Positions 24,846 through 33,154 of a DNA stretch of 64,000 nt are shown here, one piece after another. The stretch comes from Gaiellasilicea sp963784895 (GTDB taxonomy: Bacteria; Actinomycetota; Thermoleophilia; Gaiellales; Gaiellaceae): positions 124,001-188,000 of the forward strand of contig CAWATM010000009.1 of NCBI GenBank assembly GCA_963784895.1, in the 5' to 3' direction. Below the pieces are notes generated by a model, which was given only the letters and a program-made list of their open reading frames with translations, was not told the DNA's origin and ran no database searches. The stretch's first letter is position 1; every line of letters begins with the position of its first letter. The translations under genes and the position numbers were made by a program.

Positions 24846-26366
24846 GCGCTCTTCGCCGTCCTCGCCGGCACGATCGAGGCGGTCAAGCTCGTCGACGGGA
24901 TCCCGCGTGTCGTCGGCGAGCGCCAGGTCGGCGAGCTCTTCGGCGAGGTCCCGATCGCGCTCGGGACGGTCTTCCCGGTCGGCTTCCGGGCCGGCGCCGA
25001 GCCGACCCGGGTGCTGCGGATCGAGCCGAACGACTACCACGCAGTCGCGTCCGTCCAGCCGGACATCGCGAAGGAGGTCGGCAAGCTGGCGGCCAACCGG
25101 ATGTCGGGGCCGCGCGGGCTGCAGGGGATCGCTGCAGAGCCGCCGCCGCCGCGTGCGCTCGTCGTGGGCCACCGCCTCGATCCGTACTGCACCGACCTGC
25201 GGCACTTCCTCGACCGCAACCAGATCAGCTTCAGGTGGATCTCTCCCGACGCAGCGGACGCCGAGGAGGAGTGGGGCGGCCCGGTGCCGGCCGCCGACGA
25301 CTGCCCGGCGATCCGGATGGTCGACGGGAAGACGGTCTTCCGGCCGGAACTGCGGCGCGTCGCGGAGCTGCTCGGGCTCGCGACCGAGCCCGCCGCCGCC
25401 GAGTACGACGCCGTCATCGTCGGAGCCGGGCCGGCCGGGCTCGCAGCGGCTGTCTACGGCGCCTCGGAGGGGCTGCGGACGATCGTGATCGAGCGGGAGG
25501 CGCCGGGAGGCCAGGCAGGCACGTCGTCACGGATCGAGAACTACCTCGGCTTCCCCGCGGGCGTGTCCGGGGACGAGCTCGCCAGCCGGGCCCTACAGCA
25601 GGCGTGGCGGCTCGGCGCGGAGGTGCTGGTGACGCGGACGATCACACGGATCGACGCGGCGACGCGGCAGGTGCACCTCGACGGCGGCGACGTCCTGCGC
25701 GCGCGGACGATCATCGTCGCCTGCGGGGTCGCGTGGCGCCAGCTGCGAATCGAGGGGTTCGAGCGGCTCGCCGGAAAGGGGATCTCCTACGGCGCCGCGC
25801 GCAGCGACGCAGCGGCTGTCCACGGGCTTGACGTCCACATCGTCGGCGCCGGCAACTCCGCCGGGCAGGCGGCGATGCTCTTCTCCAACCACGCACAGAG
25901 CGTCACGCTGCTCTGCCGCGGCGAGACGCTCGAGAAGAGCATGTCGCGCTACCTGATCGAGCAGCTCGAGGCGCGCTCGAACATCGCGATGCTCTACGGG
26001 ACGGAGGTCGCGGCCGCGCACGGCGACGAGGCGCTCGAGGCGATCGAGGTCCGCAACGGCGCGAGCGGGGAGACCCAGCGGCTCGAGTCGGACGGCCTCT
26101 TCATCTTCATCGGTGCCGACGCCGAGACCGGCTGGCTCCCGCCGGAGATTGCGCTCGACCGAAACGGCTACGTGCTCACCGGCACCGACGTGCGCCAGGC
26201 CGGCCGCTGGGAGCTGGAGCGCGATCCCTACCTGCTGGAGACGAGCGTGCCCGGCATCTTCGCGAGCGGCGACGTGCGCTACGGGCCGGTGAAGCGGGTC
26301 GCGGCTGCCGTGGGCGAGGGCAGCATGGCGATCGCCTTCGTCCACCAATACTTGAAGGAGCCCTGA
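24708..26366 (+). CDS. cNMP-binding / glutaredoxin-like / thioredoxin-reductase-like fusion flavoprotein lacking the CxxC
   Basis: The 552-residue protein has a cNMP-binding domain (about 1-130: IFAGLSEADRERLARATADI), a glutaredoxin-like segment (about 145-220: RLDPYCTDLRHFLDRNQISFRWI), and a thioredoxin-reductase flavoprotein (about 228-552: VIVGAGPAGLAAAVYGASEGLRTIVIE, GGQAGTSSRIENYLGFP, VHIVGAGNSAGQAAMLFS, GIFASGDVR). At the position of the reductase's redox-active CxxC it reads GISYGAARSDAA, with no cysteine, so it cannot reduce thioredoxin in the usual way. TAGGCT lies 6 nt before the ATG. The acceptor is unknown. Confidence 0.88.
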   Translation: MVTADEIGSIAIFAGLSEADRERLARATADITLAPGEYAAHEGGERALFAVLAGTIEAVKLVDGIPRVVGERQVGELFGEVPIALGTVFPVGFRAGAEPTRVLRIEPNDYHAVASVQPDIAKEVGKLAANRMSGPRGLQGIAAEPPPPRALVVGHRLDPYCTDLRHFLDRNQISFRWISPDAADAEEEWGGPVPAADDCPAIRMVDGKTVFRPELRRVAELLGLATEPAAAEYDAVIVGAGPAGLAAAVYGASEGLRTIVIEREAPGGQAGTSSRIENYLGFPAGVSGDELASRALQQAWRLGAEVLVTRTITRIDAATRQVHLDGGDVLRARTIIVACGVAWRQLRIEGFERLAGKGISYGAARSDAAAVHGLDVHIVGAGNSAGQAAMLFSNHAQSVTLLCRGETLEKSMSRYLIEQLEARSNIAMLYGTEVAAAHGDEALEAIEVRNGASGETQRLESDGLFIFIGADAETGWLPPEIALDRNGYVLTGTDVRQAGRWELERDPYLLETSVPGIFASGDVRYGPVKRVAAAVGEGSMAIAFVHQYLKEP

Positions 26367-26407
26367 TCGGGGCTGAAAGCGCTCCGTGGAAGTGAGACGA
26401 TCCGATC

Positions 26408-26764
26408 ATGGAGGAGCGCTTGGAGCGGCAGGCTCGCAACGAGGCGCTCGTGCGCGAGGTCAACGAGCGGATGAACATCCTCGACCGCGGAGCGGCCGGG
26501 AGCGGTGCCGTCGACGGCGTCGAGACGTTCGGCTTCCACTGCGAGTGCGGCCTCGGGGGCGGCTGCGGCGAGATGGTCTGGATGACGCTCGAGGAGTATG
26601 AAGTCGTCCGCGCACAGGATGACCGCTTCGCCCTCGTGCCCGGGCACGAGACCGAAGGCCTCGAGCACGTCGTCGACGGGAACGAGCGCTTCGTGATCGT
26701 CGACAAGGTCGACGAAGCCGAGCCGTTCATCGCCGACGACCCGCGCGGCCGGTCGTCGGGTTAG
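26408..26764 (+). CDS. Conserved hypothetical protein with Cys cluster
   Basis: The 118-residue acidic protein has an N-terminal helix (MEERLERQARNEALVREVNERM), a cysteine cluster FHCECGLGGGCGEMVWMTLEEYEVVRA and a C-terminal beta region (ERFVIVDKVDEAEPF). Related small actinobacterial proteins have a FLCEC...C...LEEYEAVR pattern, with the cysteines probably binding a metal. No function is known. It follows the flavoprotein gene by 41 bp. Confidence 0.7.
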   Translation: MEERLERQARNEALVREVNERMNILDRGAAGSGAVDGVETFGFHCECGLGGGCGEMVWMTLEEYEVVRAQDDRFALVPGHETEGLEHVVDGNERFVIVDKVDEAEPFIADDPRGRSSG

Positions 26765-26784
26765 TCCGCGCCCAAGGACGGACG

Positions 26785-27900
26785 TCAGCCGAGCCGGGAG
26801 AGCGCTTCGAAGTCCGCGCGGTCCTTGACGGCGTCCGCGGCTCGCTCGCGCGGCATCGACTTGCCCCCGCGGAGCAGCGGCAGCGGCACGGTGCGCGCCG
26901 CGACCTCCGAGAGCTCGAGGCGATCCTCGCCGAACGGCATCGGCAGGGTGACCGGGTCGTCCGGGATCGGGATCAGCGGGAGGCCGTCCTCGTCCGGCTC
27001 GAAGAAGGTGAACTCGAGCTCCGCGTTCCCGAGCAGGTAGCGGGTGCCGACGACGTCCGAGTCCTTCCGGAGGTGCTGCCAGCCGGCGGCCTCGAGCGCA
27101 GACTTGATCTCGTCGTCGTTGCCGCGTCGCGCGAATGCGTCGACGTCCTCGTGACGCCGGGTGACGGTGCCGACCCAGAAGTCGACCGCCCAGCCGCCGA
27201 AGAGCCAGTAGTCGACTCCCGCACTCGTGAGCGCGGCGTCGAGGCTCGCGATCGCCGCCAGCTGTTCGTCCGCCGTGACCAGGGCGAACGGCGGCAGCGG
27301 CAGGTCCTGCTCCTCGAGTGCCGCGCGCGTCCCGCGCAGCTCGAGCGCGCGCAGCCAATGGGCGCGCACGTTCGGGCGGTCCCACGCGGCCGGCTCGAGG
27401 AATCGGCCCCAGCGCGTGAGCATGAACAGGAAAAGGTCGGCGATGGTGCGCTCGTCGCCAACGAGCCACTCGCGGCCCTCGAGCTTCCGGTCGACGAGGT
27501 CCCAGTGACCCGCAAGGTCGGCGTCGGCCGCCGCCTTCACGCCCTCGGTGCCGTACCGCTCCGGGTAGAAGTGCCGCATCTGGGTCATCTGGACGGTGTT
27601 CGAGAGCCAGAGCAGCCAGCGGTAGAGCTCTGCGCGCTCGCGCGTCCCGGAGGGCGGCGCCAGGCGCGCGTCGGGGAACTTCTCCGCCAGGTAGAGGCAG
27701 ATCGCGGCTGACTCCGTCAGCACGAGGTCGTCGTCCTCGAGCGTCGGCACCTTCCCCCACGGGTTGAGCGCGAGGTACTCGGCCGTCGGCCGGCCAGCCT
27801 CGTCGCGGAGGACGGGGACGAGCTCGTACGGGACGCCGATCTCCGCGAGAGTCGCGTGCGGCGCCAGCGCCGCGCTGCCGGGCATGAAGTGGAGCCGCAT
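26785..27900 (-). CDS. Glutathione S-transferase / aminoglycoside-type nucleotidyltransferase fusion
   Basis: The 371-residue protein starts as a complete GST: thioredoxin-like half (MRLHFMPGSAALAPHATLAE, LNPWGKVPTLEDDDLVLTESAAICLYLAEKF) and helical half up to about residue 205 (WLVGDERTIADLFLFMLTRW). It continues as a nucleotidyltransferase of the ANT(2'')/lincosamide type (YWLFGGWAVDFWVG, TRRHEDVDAFARRG, LEFTFFEPDEDG), with the GGWAvD and RxHxDvD metal-binding pattern. There is no stop or restart at the junction. It may conjugate or adenylylate xenobiotics, though adenylylation is inferred from the fold alone. Confidence 0.8.
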   Translation of the reverse strand: MRLHFMPGSAALAPHATLAEIGVPYELVPVLRDEAGRPTAEYLALNPWGKVPTLEDDDLVLTESAAICLYLAEKFPDARLAPPSGTRERAELYRWLLWLSNTVQMTQMRHFYPERYGTEGVKAAADADLAGHWDLVDRKLEGREWLVGDERTIADLFLFMLTRWGRFLEPAAWDRPNVRAHWLRALELRGTRAALEEQDLPLPPFALVTADEQLAAIASLDAALTSAGVDYWLFGGWAVDFWVGTVTRRHEDVDAFARRGNDDEIKSALEAAGWQHLRKDSDVVGTRYLLGNAELEFTFFEPDEDGLPLIPIPDDPVTLPMPFGEDRLELSEVAARTVPLPLLRGGKSMPRERAADAVKDRADFEALSRLG

Positions 27901-27934
27901 CGGGAGTGCGACTCTACGTGAGAGGCTTGCGCCG

Positions 27935-29125
27935 ATGACGCCGACGACCGGGATACCCACCGAGGAGCGGGAGCGGCGGCGCGAGCAGCTGCTGGCGTAC
28001 GTCCGAGGCCAACGACTCACCGGCTTCGCCCTCTTCGGCCAGGACTACATCCGCTACTTCACTGCCTTCGAGTTCCTCGCCACCGAGCGGCCCGTGGCGG
28101 TGGTCGGGAACGCCGGCGGCGAGCTGGCGGTGTTCGTCCCCGAGTTCGAGGTCGAGCGCGTGCGCGACGAGACGACCTTCGAGCGGGTCGAGTCCTATCC
28201 GGAGTACCCGGGGCTCGAGCACCCGATGCTCCTCCTCGCGCGATTGCTTGCGGACATGGGCGTCGGCGCGGCGGCAGCCGACGAGGACGGCTACCCGGGC
28301 ATCCTCGGCTACCAGGGGCCGCCGCTGAGCGAGGCGACGGGCCGTCCCGTCGTGCCGCTTGCGCCGTTCATCGAGAGCTTGATGGTGCGCAAGAGCGACG
28401 CCGAGGTCGAGCTGATCCGCGAGAGCGCCCGCTGGTGCGAACACGCGCACCGGCTCCTGCAGGAGTACTCGCGGCCCGGCGCGACCGAGGCGGAGGCGAG
28501 TCTGCGCGCCGGGCACGACGCGACGCTCGCGATGCTCGAAGCGCTCGGCACGTCGTATGCCGGCCAGCAGGCATCCTCGGACGGGGTCACGGCCGGCTAC
28601 CGCGGCCAGATCGGGCTGCGCAGCTCGTGGGCGCACGCGGTCGCCCACAACATCGAGTTCCAGGTGGGCGACGTCCTCGTCACCGAGACCGCCGCTCCGA
28701 TCTGGGGCTACAACGCCGAGCTCGAGCGGGCGCTGGTCGTCGGCCCCCCGACGGACGAGATGCGGCGGCTCTTCGAGCACACGGTCGGGGCCCAGCAGGT
28801 GGCGTTCGACACGTTGCGGCCGGGCGTGACCTGTGCGGACGTCGACCGGGCCGTACTCGGCTACTTCGAGGCGAACGACCTGCTCCCGTACTGGCGCCAG
28901 CACGTCGGCCACGGGATCGGGCTTCGCAACCACGAGGCGCCGTTCCTCGACGTCGGCGATCACACGCGCGTCGAGCCGGGGATGGTTTTCACGATCGAGC
29001 CCGGCCTCTACACGGCGGAGGTCGGCGGCTTCCGCAACTCGGACACGGTCGTTGTGACGCCTGACGGGATCGACGTGCTGACCGAGTACCCGAAGGACCT
29101 CGAGAGCCTGACGATAACGGTCTGA
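27935..29125 (+). CDS. M24-family (pita-bread fold) hydrolase, creatinase/ectoine-hydrolase-like
   Basis: The 396-residue protein has the N-terminal and C-terminal domains of Xaa-Pro peptidases (VRKSDAEVELIRESARWCEHAH, HVGHGIGLRNHEAPFLDVGD, GMVFTIEPGLYT, GGFRNSDTVVVTPDG). Of the five metal ligands of PepP (D, D, H, E, E), the two Asp positions read Glu (VTETA, AELERA) and the last Glu reads Ser (FRNSD), while His and one Glu remain. Metal-independent members such as creatinase and ectoine hydrolase show similar losses. I therefore favour a C-N hydrolase over a peptidase. It diverges from the GST fusion with 34 bp between starts. Confidence 0.8.
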   Translation: MTPTTGIPTEERERRREQLLAYVRGQRLTGFALFGQDYIRYFTAFEFLATERPVAVVGNAGGELAVFVPEFEVERVRDETTFERVESYPEYPGLEHPMLLLARLLADMGVGAAAADEDGYPGILGYQGPPLSEATGRPVVPLAPFIESLMVRKSDAEVELIRESARWCEHAHRLLQEYSRPGATEAEASLRAGHDATLAMLEALGTSYAGQQASSDGVTAGYRGQIGLRSSWAHAVAHNIEFQVGDVLVTETAAPIWGYNAELERALVVGPPTDEMRRLFEHTVGAQQVAFDTLRPGVTCADVDRAVLGYFEANDLLPYWRQHVGHGIGLRNHEAPFLDVGDHTRVEPGMVFTIEPGLYTAEVGGFRNSDTVVVTPDGIDVLTEYPKDLESLTITV

Positions 29126-29136
29126 GAGATCACGTT

Positions 29137-29179
29137 CTGCCTGAGGCCGGGCCGGTGGAGCCGGCCCGGCCTCAGGCAG
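29137..29179. terminator. Strong bidirectional terminator-like hairpin
   Basis: A 19-bp uninterrupted stem (29137-29155 with 29161-29179, core GGCCGGGCCGG / CCGGCCCGGCC) with loop TGGAG lies between the convergent M24 gene and mscL. There is no clear T-tract, as is common in GC-rich actinobacteria. Confidence 0.75.
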
Positions 29180-29185
29180 CGGGAG

Positions 29186-29560
29186 CTAGCTCCGCGCCTG
29201 CAGAGCTGCCAGCAGCTCCTGGTGCCGCCGCTCCTCGTCGGTCACCTCTTCCTCGGTGGGCTTCTGCATACGCGCCATCATTGCCCCCACCGGCTTGACG
29301 ACGAAGAAGAACACCGCCGCCGCGATCGCGACGAACTGGATCACGTCGGTGATGAAGGCGCCGTACCGGAACACCGCATCGTTGATCGTGAACGTCAGGT
29401 CGCTGAAGTCCGGCTTGCCGATGATCATCGCGATGATCGGCATGACCAGGTTGTTGACGAGCGAGTTGACGACCGCGGCGAACGCGAGGCCCATCACGAA
29501 GGCCACGGCAAGCTCGACGATGTTGCCGCGAAGCAGGAAGTCCTTGAACTCCTGGAGCAC
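29186..29560 (-). CDS. mscL: Large-conductance mechanosensitive channel
   Basis: The 124-residue protein shows the MscL start MLQEFKDFLLRGNIVELAVAFVMGLAFAAVVNSLVNNLVMPII, a second helix VIQFVAIAAAVFFFVVKPVGAM and a charged C-terminal helix. It forms the pentameric safety valve released by membrane tension on hypo-osmotic shock. The length is normal for the family. Confidence 0.95.
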   Translation of the reverse strand: MLQEFKDFLLRGNIVELAVAFVMGLAFAAVVNSLVNNLVMPIIAMIIGKPDFSDLTFTINDAVFRYGAFITDVIQFVAIAAAVFFFVVKPVGAMMARMQKPTEEEVTDEERRHQELLAALQARS

Positions 29561-29573
29561 CGGGCTTCTCCTT

Positions 29574-30122
29574 TCAGTCGACCTGGATGTTCGCGGCTAC
29601 CTTTTCACGTTCGTAGTGGAGCCGCACGCCGTCGTCGCCGAAGCGCTCCAGCCGGGTCAGTTCGAAGCGGCGGAGCGGGAAGCCACCGTCGGCGAGCGCA
29701 GGGCCTGCGCCGACGAGCGCCGGCGCGAGCGTCAGGATCAGCTCGTCGAGCAGGTCGGCGGCGAGCAGCTGGCCGGCGACGTCACCGCCGCCGACCAGCC
29801 ATGTCCGTTTCAGCCCCCGCGCCTCGATCAGGCGCGTGAGCTCGCCGATCTCGCCGCCGAAGACCTCGACCGGCTCCGCTCCCGGCAGCTCCGCCAACTC
29901 CCGCGCGTGCGTGACGATCCAGGTCGGCTTGCCGGCGTACGGCCACGACCCGTGCGCGACCATGAAGTCCCACGTCCGCGCGCCCATGATCAGCGAGTCG
30001 ACGTCGGCGTAGAACACGTCGTAGTCGTTCTCGGCGCCAGTGAGCGTCTTCAAGAACGCGAGGTCGTGGTCGACCCCGGCGATCCGCCCGTCGAGGCTCA
30101 ACGCGGCGTAGTACGTGATCAC
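29574..30122 (-). CDS. Dihydrofolate reductase-family (RibD C-terminal-like) protein
   Basis: The 182-residue protein has the DHFR-like fold of RibD_C: YYAALSLDGRIAG, LIMGARTWDFMVAHGSWPYAGKPTWIVTHA, WLVGGGDVAGQLLAADLLDELILTLAPALVGAG. Such proteins use NADPH, but most are of unknown substrate and are not true DHFR. The GTG at 30122 is chosen because ITYYAALSLDGRIAG is the conserved N-terminus; upstream in-frame sequence looks non-coding. It lies 14 bp upstream of mscL and is read in the same direction. Confidence 0.82.
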   Translation of the reverse strand: MITYYAALSLDGRIAGVDHDLAFLKTLTGAENDYDVFYADVDSLIMGARTWDFMVAHGSWPYAGKPTWIVTHARELAELPGAEPVEVFGGEIGELTRLIEARGLKRTWLVGGGDVAGQLLAADLLDELILTLAPALVGAGPALADGGFPLRRFELTRLERFGDDGVRLHYEREKVAANIQVD

Positions 30123-30269
30123 CGCCCTACGATCGCAGCTTCTCGATGCCAGCGGCGGTCGCTCGAGCGCTGATCGCCGGCGTGATCGGGCGAACATGCT
30201 TGCGCCGCTTAGGCGGTGGGTCTGGGCGACGCGTGCCCGGTACCGGCCGAGCCGAGCGACGTCCGGTGA

Positions 30270-31652
30270 CTAGTCCTGCGCCTTCGGCTCGGGCTTCGGC
30301 TTCGGCTTCGCCGCACCGTCCTCGCGCAGGCGGCCGGGTGCGACCGTGCTCTTGCCCCGCACCGGCTCGACGGCGCGCGTCGCTGCCTGAACCGGCTTCG
30401 GCTTCGGGGCGCGGATGGTCTTGGGCTTCGCCCTGGTCCCGGACTTCCCCTTCGCATTCGCCGCGAGCGCCGGCTTTGCCTTGGGCACGCGGGACGGTTT
30501 CGGCTTCGCGGTGGGACCGGCCGCCGCCTTGCGGCTCCGGTCGATCGTCGGCGTGGCCCGCGTCGTCGTCTTCGTGTGCCCGGGCGCGGTCGCGCTGCGC
30601 CCCCGTTCGGCCTTCGCCGGCTTCGGCTTCGCCGCCTTTGCCTGCTCGCGTGTCTTCGCGACGACCGGCTTGGCCCTCGGGACGCTCGGCTTCGCTGCCA
30701 CCGCCGCGGCGTCCGGCTTCGTCGCCTGGGGGACGGACGCGGTGATGACCTTCGCGGCCGGCCGGTCCGGCGTCGCAGGCGCCTGCACCGCCTTGACGCC
30801 CCCGTAGCCGGCCCCGCCCGCGACCGCGACGGCCGCGACACCGATTGCGATCTTCGCGGTCACGCCCGCGGCGCCGACGCCGGCGGCCGTGCCCGCCGCG
30901 GCCCCGGCGCCGATCGTCGGCAGGCCGGTTGCGGCGGCGGCGCTCGGCGCCCCCTTGAACAGCGTCAGCGAGAACGGCAACGGCAGCAGTGCGAGTGCCT
31001 TGAACGCGCGCCGGTGCTTGATGCTCCGCGCGGCGACCCTCGCGCAACTCGTGCATTCGTCGAGATGGGCCTTCAGCCGCCTGCGCTCCTTGCGGCCGAG
31101 GCGGCCGTCGGTCTCGCGCGAGAGCGCGAGCTCGGCCCGGTCGCAGGTGACGAGGTTCTCGAGCTCTTCGGCGAGCGAGCGGCGGGCGCGGAAGATCAGC
31201 GCCTCGAGCGCCGATTGCGACACGCCGAGCAGCTCCCCGATCTCGCCGTATGACCGACCCTCCAGCTCGCGCAGGACGAGCGCCTGACGCTGCGTGGGCG
31301 GAATCCTCTGCAGGGCGCGGACGAGGTCGTCGATCGAGGGGCCGTCGTCGGCCGTCTCGGTGACCGCGACGTCGCGGTCGAGCTCGACCTCGAGCGGCCG
31401 CGCCTGCTGCTGCCGGAACCGCTGGCGGATCAGGTTGTGCGCGATCGTGATCAGCCAGTTGGTCGGCTTGCGCGGCTTCTCGCCGCGCTCGAGGGCGCGC
31501 AAGGCGTTGACGAACGTCGTCTGGGTCACGTCCTCGGCGTCGGCGCGGTTACCGAGCACGGCGTACGCGTAGCGGAAGACCTCGGCCGCGTGGAGCCGGT
31601 ACAGCTCGTCCAGCTCACGGGCAGCAGTGATCCCGATCGCGTTCGTCGCCAC
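30270..31652 (-). CDS. ECF sigma factor fused to zinc finger, membrane segment and Ala/Lys/Pro-rich tail
   Basis: The 460-residue protein has sigma region 2 (about 12-80: LYRLHAAEVFRYAYAVLGNRADAEDVTQTTFVNAL) and region 4 (about 110-160: LQRIPPTQRQALVLRELEGRSYGEIGELLGVSQSALEALIFRARR). An anti-sigma-like zinc finger follows (HLDECTSCARVA, about 204-215), then hydrophobic segments (about 225-290) and about 165 residues of Ala/Lys/Pro-rich repeats (KPKP motifs). Sigma and putative anti-sigma control are thus in one chain; the tail would lie outside the membrane. No separate anti-sigma gene is adjacent. Start is GTG. Confidence 0.85.
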   Translation of the reverse strand: MATNAIGITAARELDELYRLHAAEVFRYAYAVLGNRADAEDVTQTTFVNALRALERGEKPRKPTNWLITIAHNLIRQRFRQQQARPLEVELDRDVAVTETADDGPSIDDLVRALQRIPPTQRQALVLRELEGRSYGEIGELLGVSQSALEALIFRARRSLAEELENLVTCDRAELALSRETDGRLGRKERRRLKAHLDECTSCARVAARSIKHRRAFKALALLPLPFSLTLFKGAPSAAAATGLPTIGAGAAAGTAAGVGAAGVTAKIAIGVAAVAVAGGAGYGGVKAVQAPATPDRPAAKVITASVPQATKPDAAAVAAKPSVPRAKPVVAKTREQAKAAKPKPAKAERGRSATAPGHTKTTTRATPTIDRSRKAAAGPTAKPKPSRVPKAKPALAANAKGKSGTRAKPKTIRAPKPKPVQAATRAVEPVRGKSTVAPGRLREDGAAKPKPKPEPKAQD

Positions 31653-31804
31653 TCTCTCTACATACCCGGAAATCTGCGGCCGTGGGACGCGCGAACAAAC
31701 TCCTTACAACTAGCGCGCAGGGTCACGCCCAGCGACGGATCTACCGCACAGGGGAACAAGAACCGATCGCGGGTGGGCGGCACCTGCGACGGTTACGCGG
31801 CGAA

Positions 31805-31824
31805 GGCCGGGCGAGAGCCCGGCC
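31805..31824. terminator. Terminator-like hairpin after the small gene at 31842
   Basis: GGCCGGGC and GCCCGGCC pair perfectly (8 bp) around loop GAGA just downstream of the stop of the minus-strand gene ending at 31842. It probably ends that transcript before it runs into the sigma-factor promoter. Confidence 0.6.
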
Positions 31825-31841
31825 CGAGCCCGTGACAGCGC

Positions 31842-32117
31842 CTACGACCAGCTGAGAACGTCGACCGAGACGATCGCAGTCGGATTGATGAACCGGTCGC
31901 CCAGCATCGGCCACTCGCCTTCGGCGACGTCGGCGAGCTCGAGGATCGTCTTCTGCGCGAGCACGAGCCCCTCCTCGTAGGAGGCCGAGCCACCGATGAG
32001 GATCGCCTCGCCGTCGGCCAGGCGGACGACGACGCGACGCTGGTCGAGGACGCGCGCAGCTCGCTGCTCGGCTCCGATGACAGTCGGGCTGACCGGCGGC
32101 TCGGCGACAGCGTGCAT
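31842..32117 (-). CDS. Small hypothetical protein, paralogue of the protein at 34040
   Basis: The 91-residue protein starts MHAVAEPPVSPTVIG and has one conserved block, RRVVVRLADGEAILIG ... EGEWPMLGDRFINPTAIVSVDVL. This aligns without gaps to the C-terminal 62 residues of the product at 34040-34438. A start at 32177 is possible; the ATG at 32117 follows an AAGGA. Family and function are unrecognised; the pattern of strands (VVVRL, AILIG, AIVSVDV) suggests a small beta domain. Confidence 0.65.
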   Translation of the reverse strand: MHAVAEPPVSPTVIGAEQRAARVLDQRRVVVRLADGEAILIGGSASYEEGLVLAQKTILELADVAEGEWPMLGDRFINPTAIVSVDVLSWS

Positions 32118-32239
32118 GGCGTTCGTTCCTTCCTCTGGTTTCGCGGCTGCCGGAGGACGCCACTCCGGCTCGCTCATGGTCGCGCAGGACCGTCGTCGAG
32201 GCTTCCCCCGGATGCGTGATTCGCTCTAGGCTGGCTCGC

Positions 32240-33088
32240 ATGGCCGACTCCTGGCGCGTGTGCATGATCTGCACGATCAGGCCGGTCGCGGACGCGCTCG
32301 CCGGCGCGCTCGGCGCACTCGGGCACGAGCCGGTGGCTCTGGTCGCGCCGCGCCGGGTCGAGCCGGACGAGCAGCCGGAAGGCCTCCGGCTCACCGCGGC
32401 GAGCGCGCCGCCCGGCCTCGATCTGCACTTCGCGAAGGACAAGTGGTCGATCGAGCCGCTGCTCGGCGCCTACGCGCCCGACCTCACGGTCTGCTGGGGC
32501 TTCCCGTGGAAGCTCCCGCAGGGCGCGCTCGACGTCGCGCCGCTCGGCTCGATCAACGGTCATGCCGCGCTGCTGCCGCGTCACCGCGGCCCGATCCCGT
32601 TCGCCTGGACGTTGCGCAGCGGCGACACCGAGTGGGGCTTCACCTGGCATCGGATGGACGCGGAGCTCGACACGGGCAACATCCTCTCGCAGGGAAGCGA
32701 CCCGATCCGGGACGACGACTGCGACATCGGCGAGTTCGGGCCGCGGCTGCTGGAGGTCGCGGTCGGGCTATTGCCGGCGGCGCTCGAGCGTGTCGCTGCC
32801 GGCGACCCCGGCGATCCGCAGCCTGACGAGGGCGCGACGTGGGCCGGCCACTTCGAGGACGACGACTACGTGCGGATCGACTGGTCGCAGTCTGCCCGGC
32901 TGATCCACGACCAAGTGCGTGCGTGGCAGCTCACCTTCGGGATGTCGGGCATTCGAGCTCCCGTCGCGACGCTCGACGGCCAGGAGCTCGTCCTCCTGCA
33001 GACGCGGCTCACCGATCCCGGCCACCGTGCTCGCCGCGTCGAATGCGGCGACGGCCCGATCTGGGTGGTCGCCAGCGAGCCCGTCTAG
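32240..33088 (+). CDS. Formyltransferase-family protein (Fmt-like)
   Basis: The 282-residue protein has the formyl-transferase core: LTVCWGFPWKLPQGALDVAPLGSINGHAALLPRHRGPIPFAWTLRSGDTEWGFTWHRMDAELDTGNIL. The catalytic Asn-x-His (NGH), LLPxxRG loop and downstream Asp (LDTGN) are present. It should transfer a formyl group from 10-formyl-tetrahydrofolate. It is shorter and more diverged than Met-tRNA formyltransferase and no def gene adjoins, so the acceptor may be an amino sugar. TAGGCT lies 7 nt before the ATG. Confidence 0.82.
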   Translation: MADSWRVCMICTIRPVADALAGALGALGHEPVALVAPRRVEPDEQPEGLRLTAASAPPGLDLHFAKDKWSIEPLLGAYAPDLTVCWGFPWKLPQGALDVAPLGSINGHAALLPRHRGPIPFAWTLRSGDTEWGFTWHRMDAELDTGNILSQGSDPIRDDDCDIGEFGPRLLEVAVGLLPAALERVAAGDPGDPQPDEGATWAGHFEDDDYVRIDWSQSARLIHDQVRAWQLTFGMSGIRAPVATLDGQELVLLQTRLTDPGHRARRVECGDGPIWVVASEPV

Positions 33089-33154
33089 AGATCCTCCCAG
33101 AGGACGAGCGAAATCATCCGCGGGAGCGAGGGGGTGCCGCGCTACGTTCGGATT

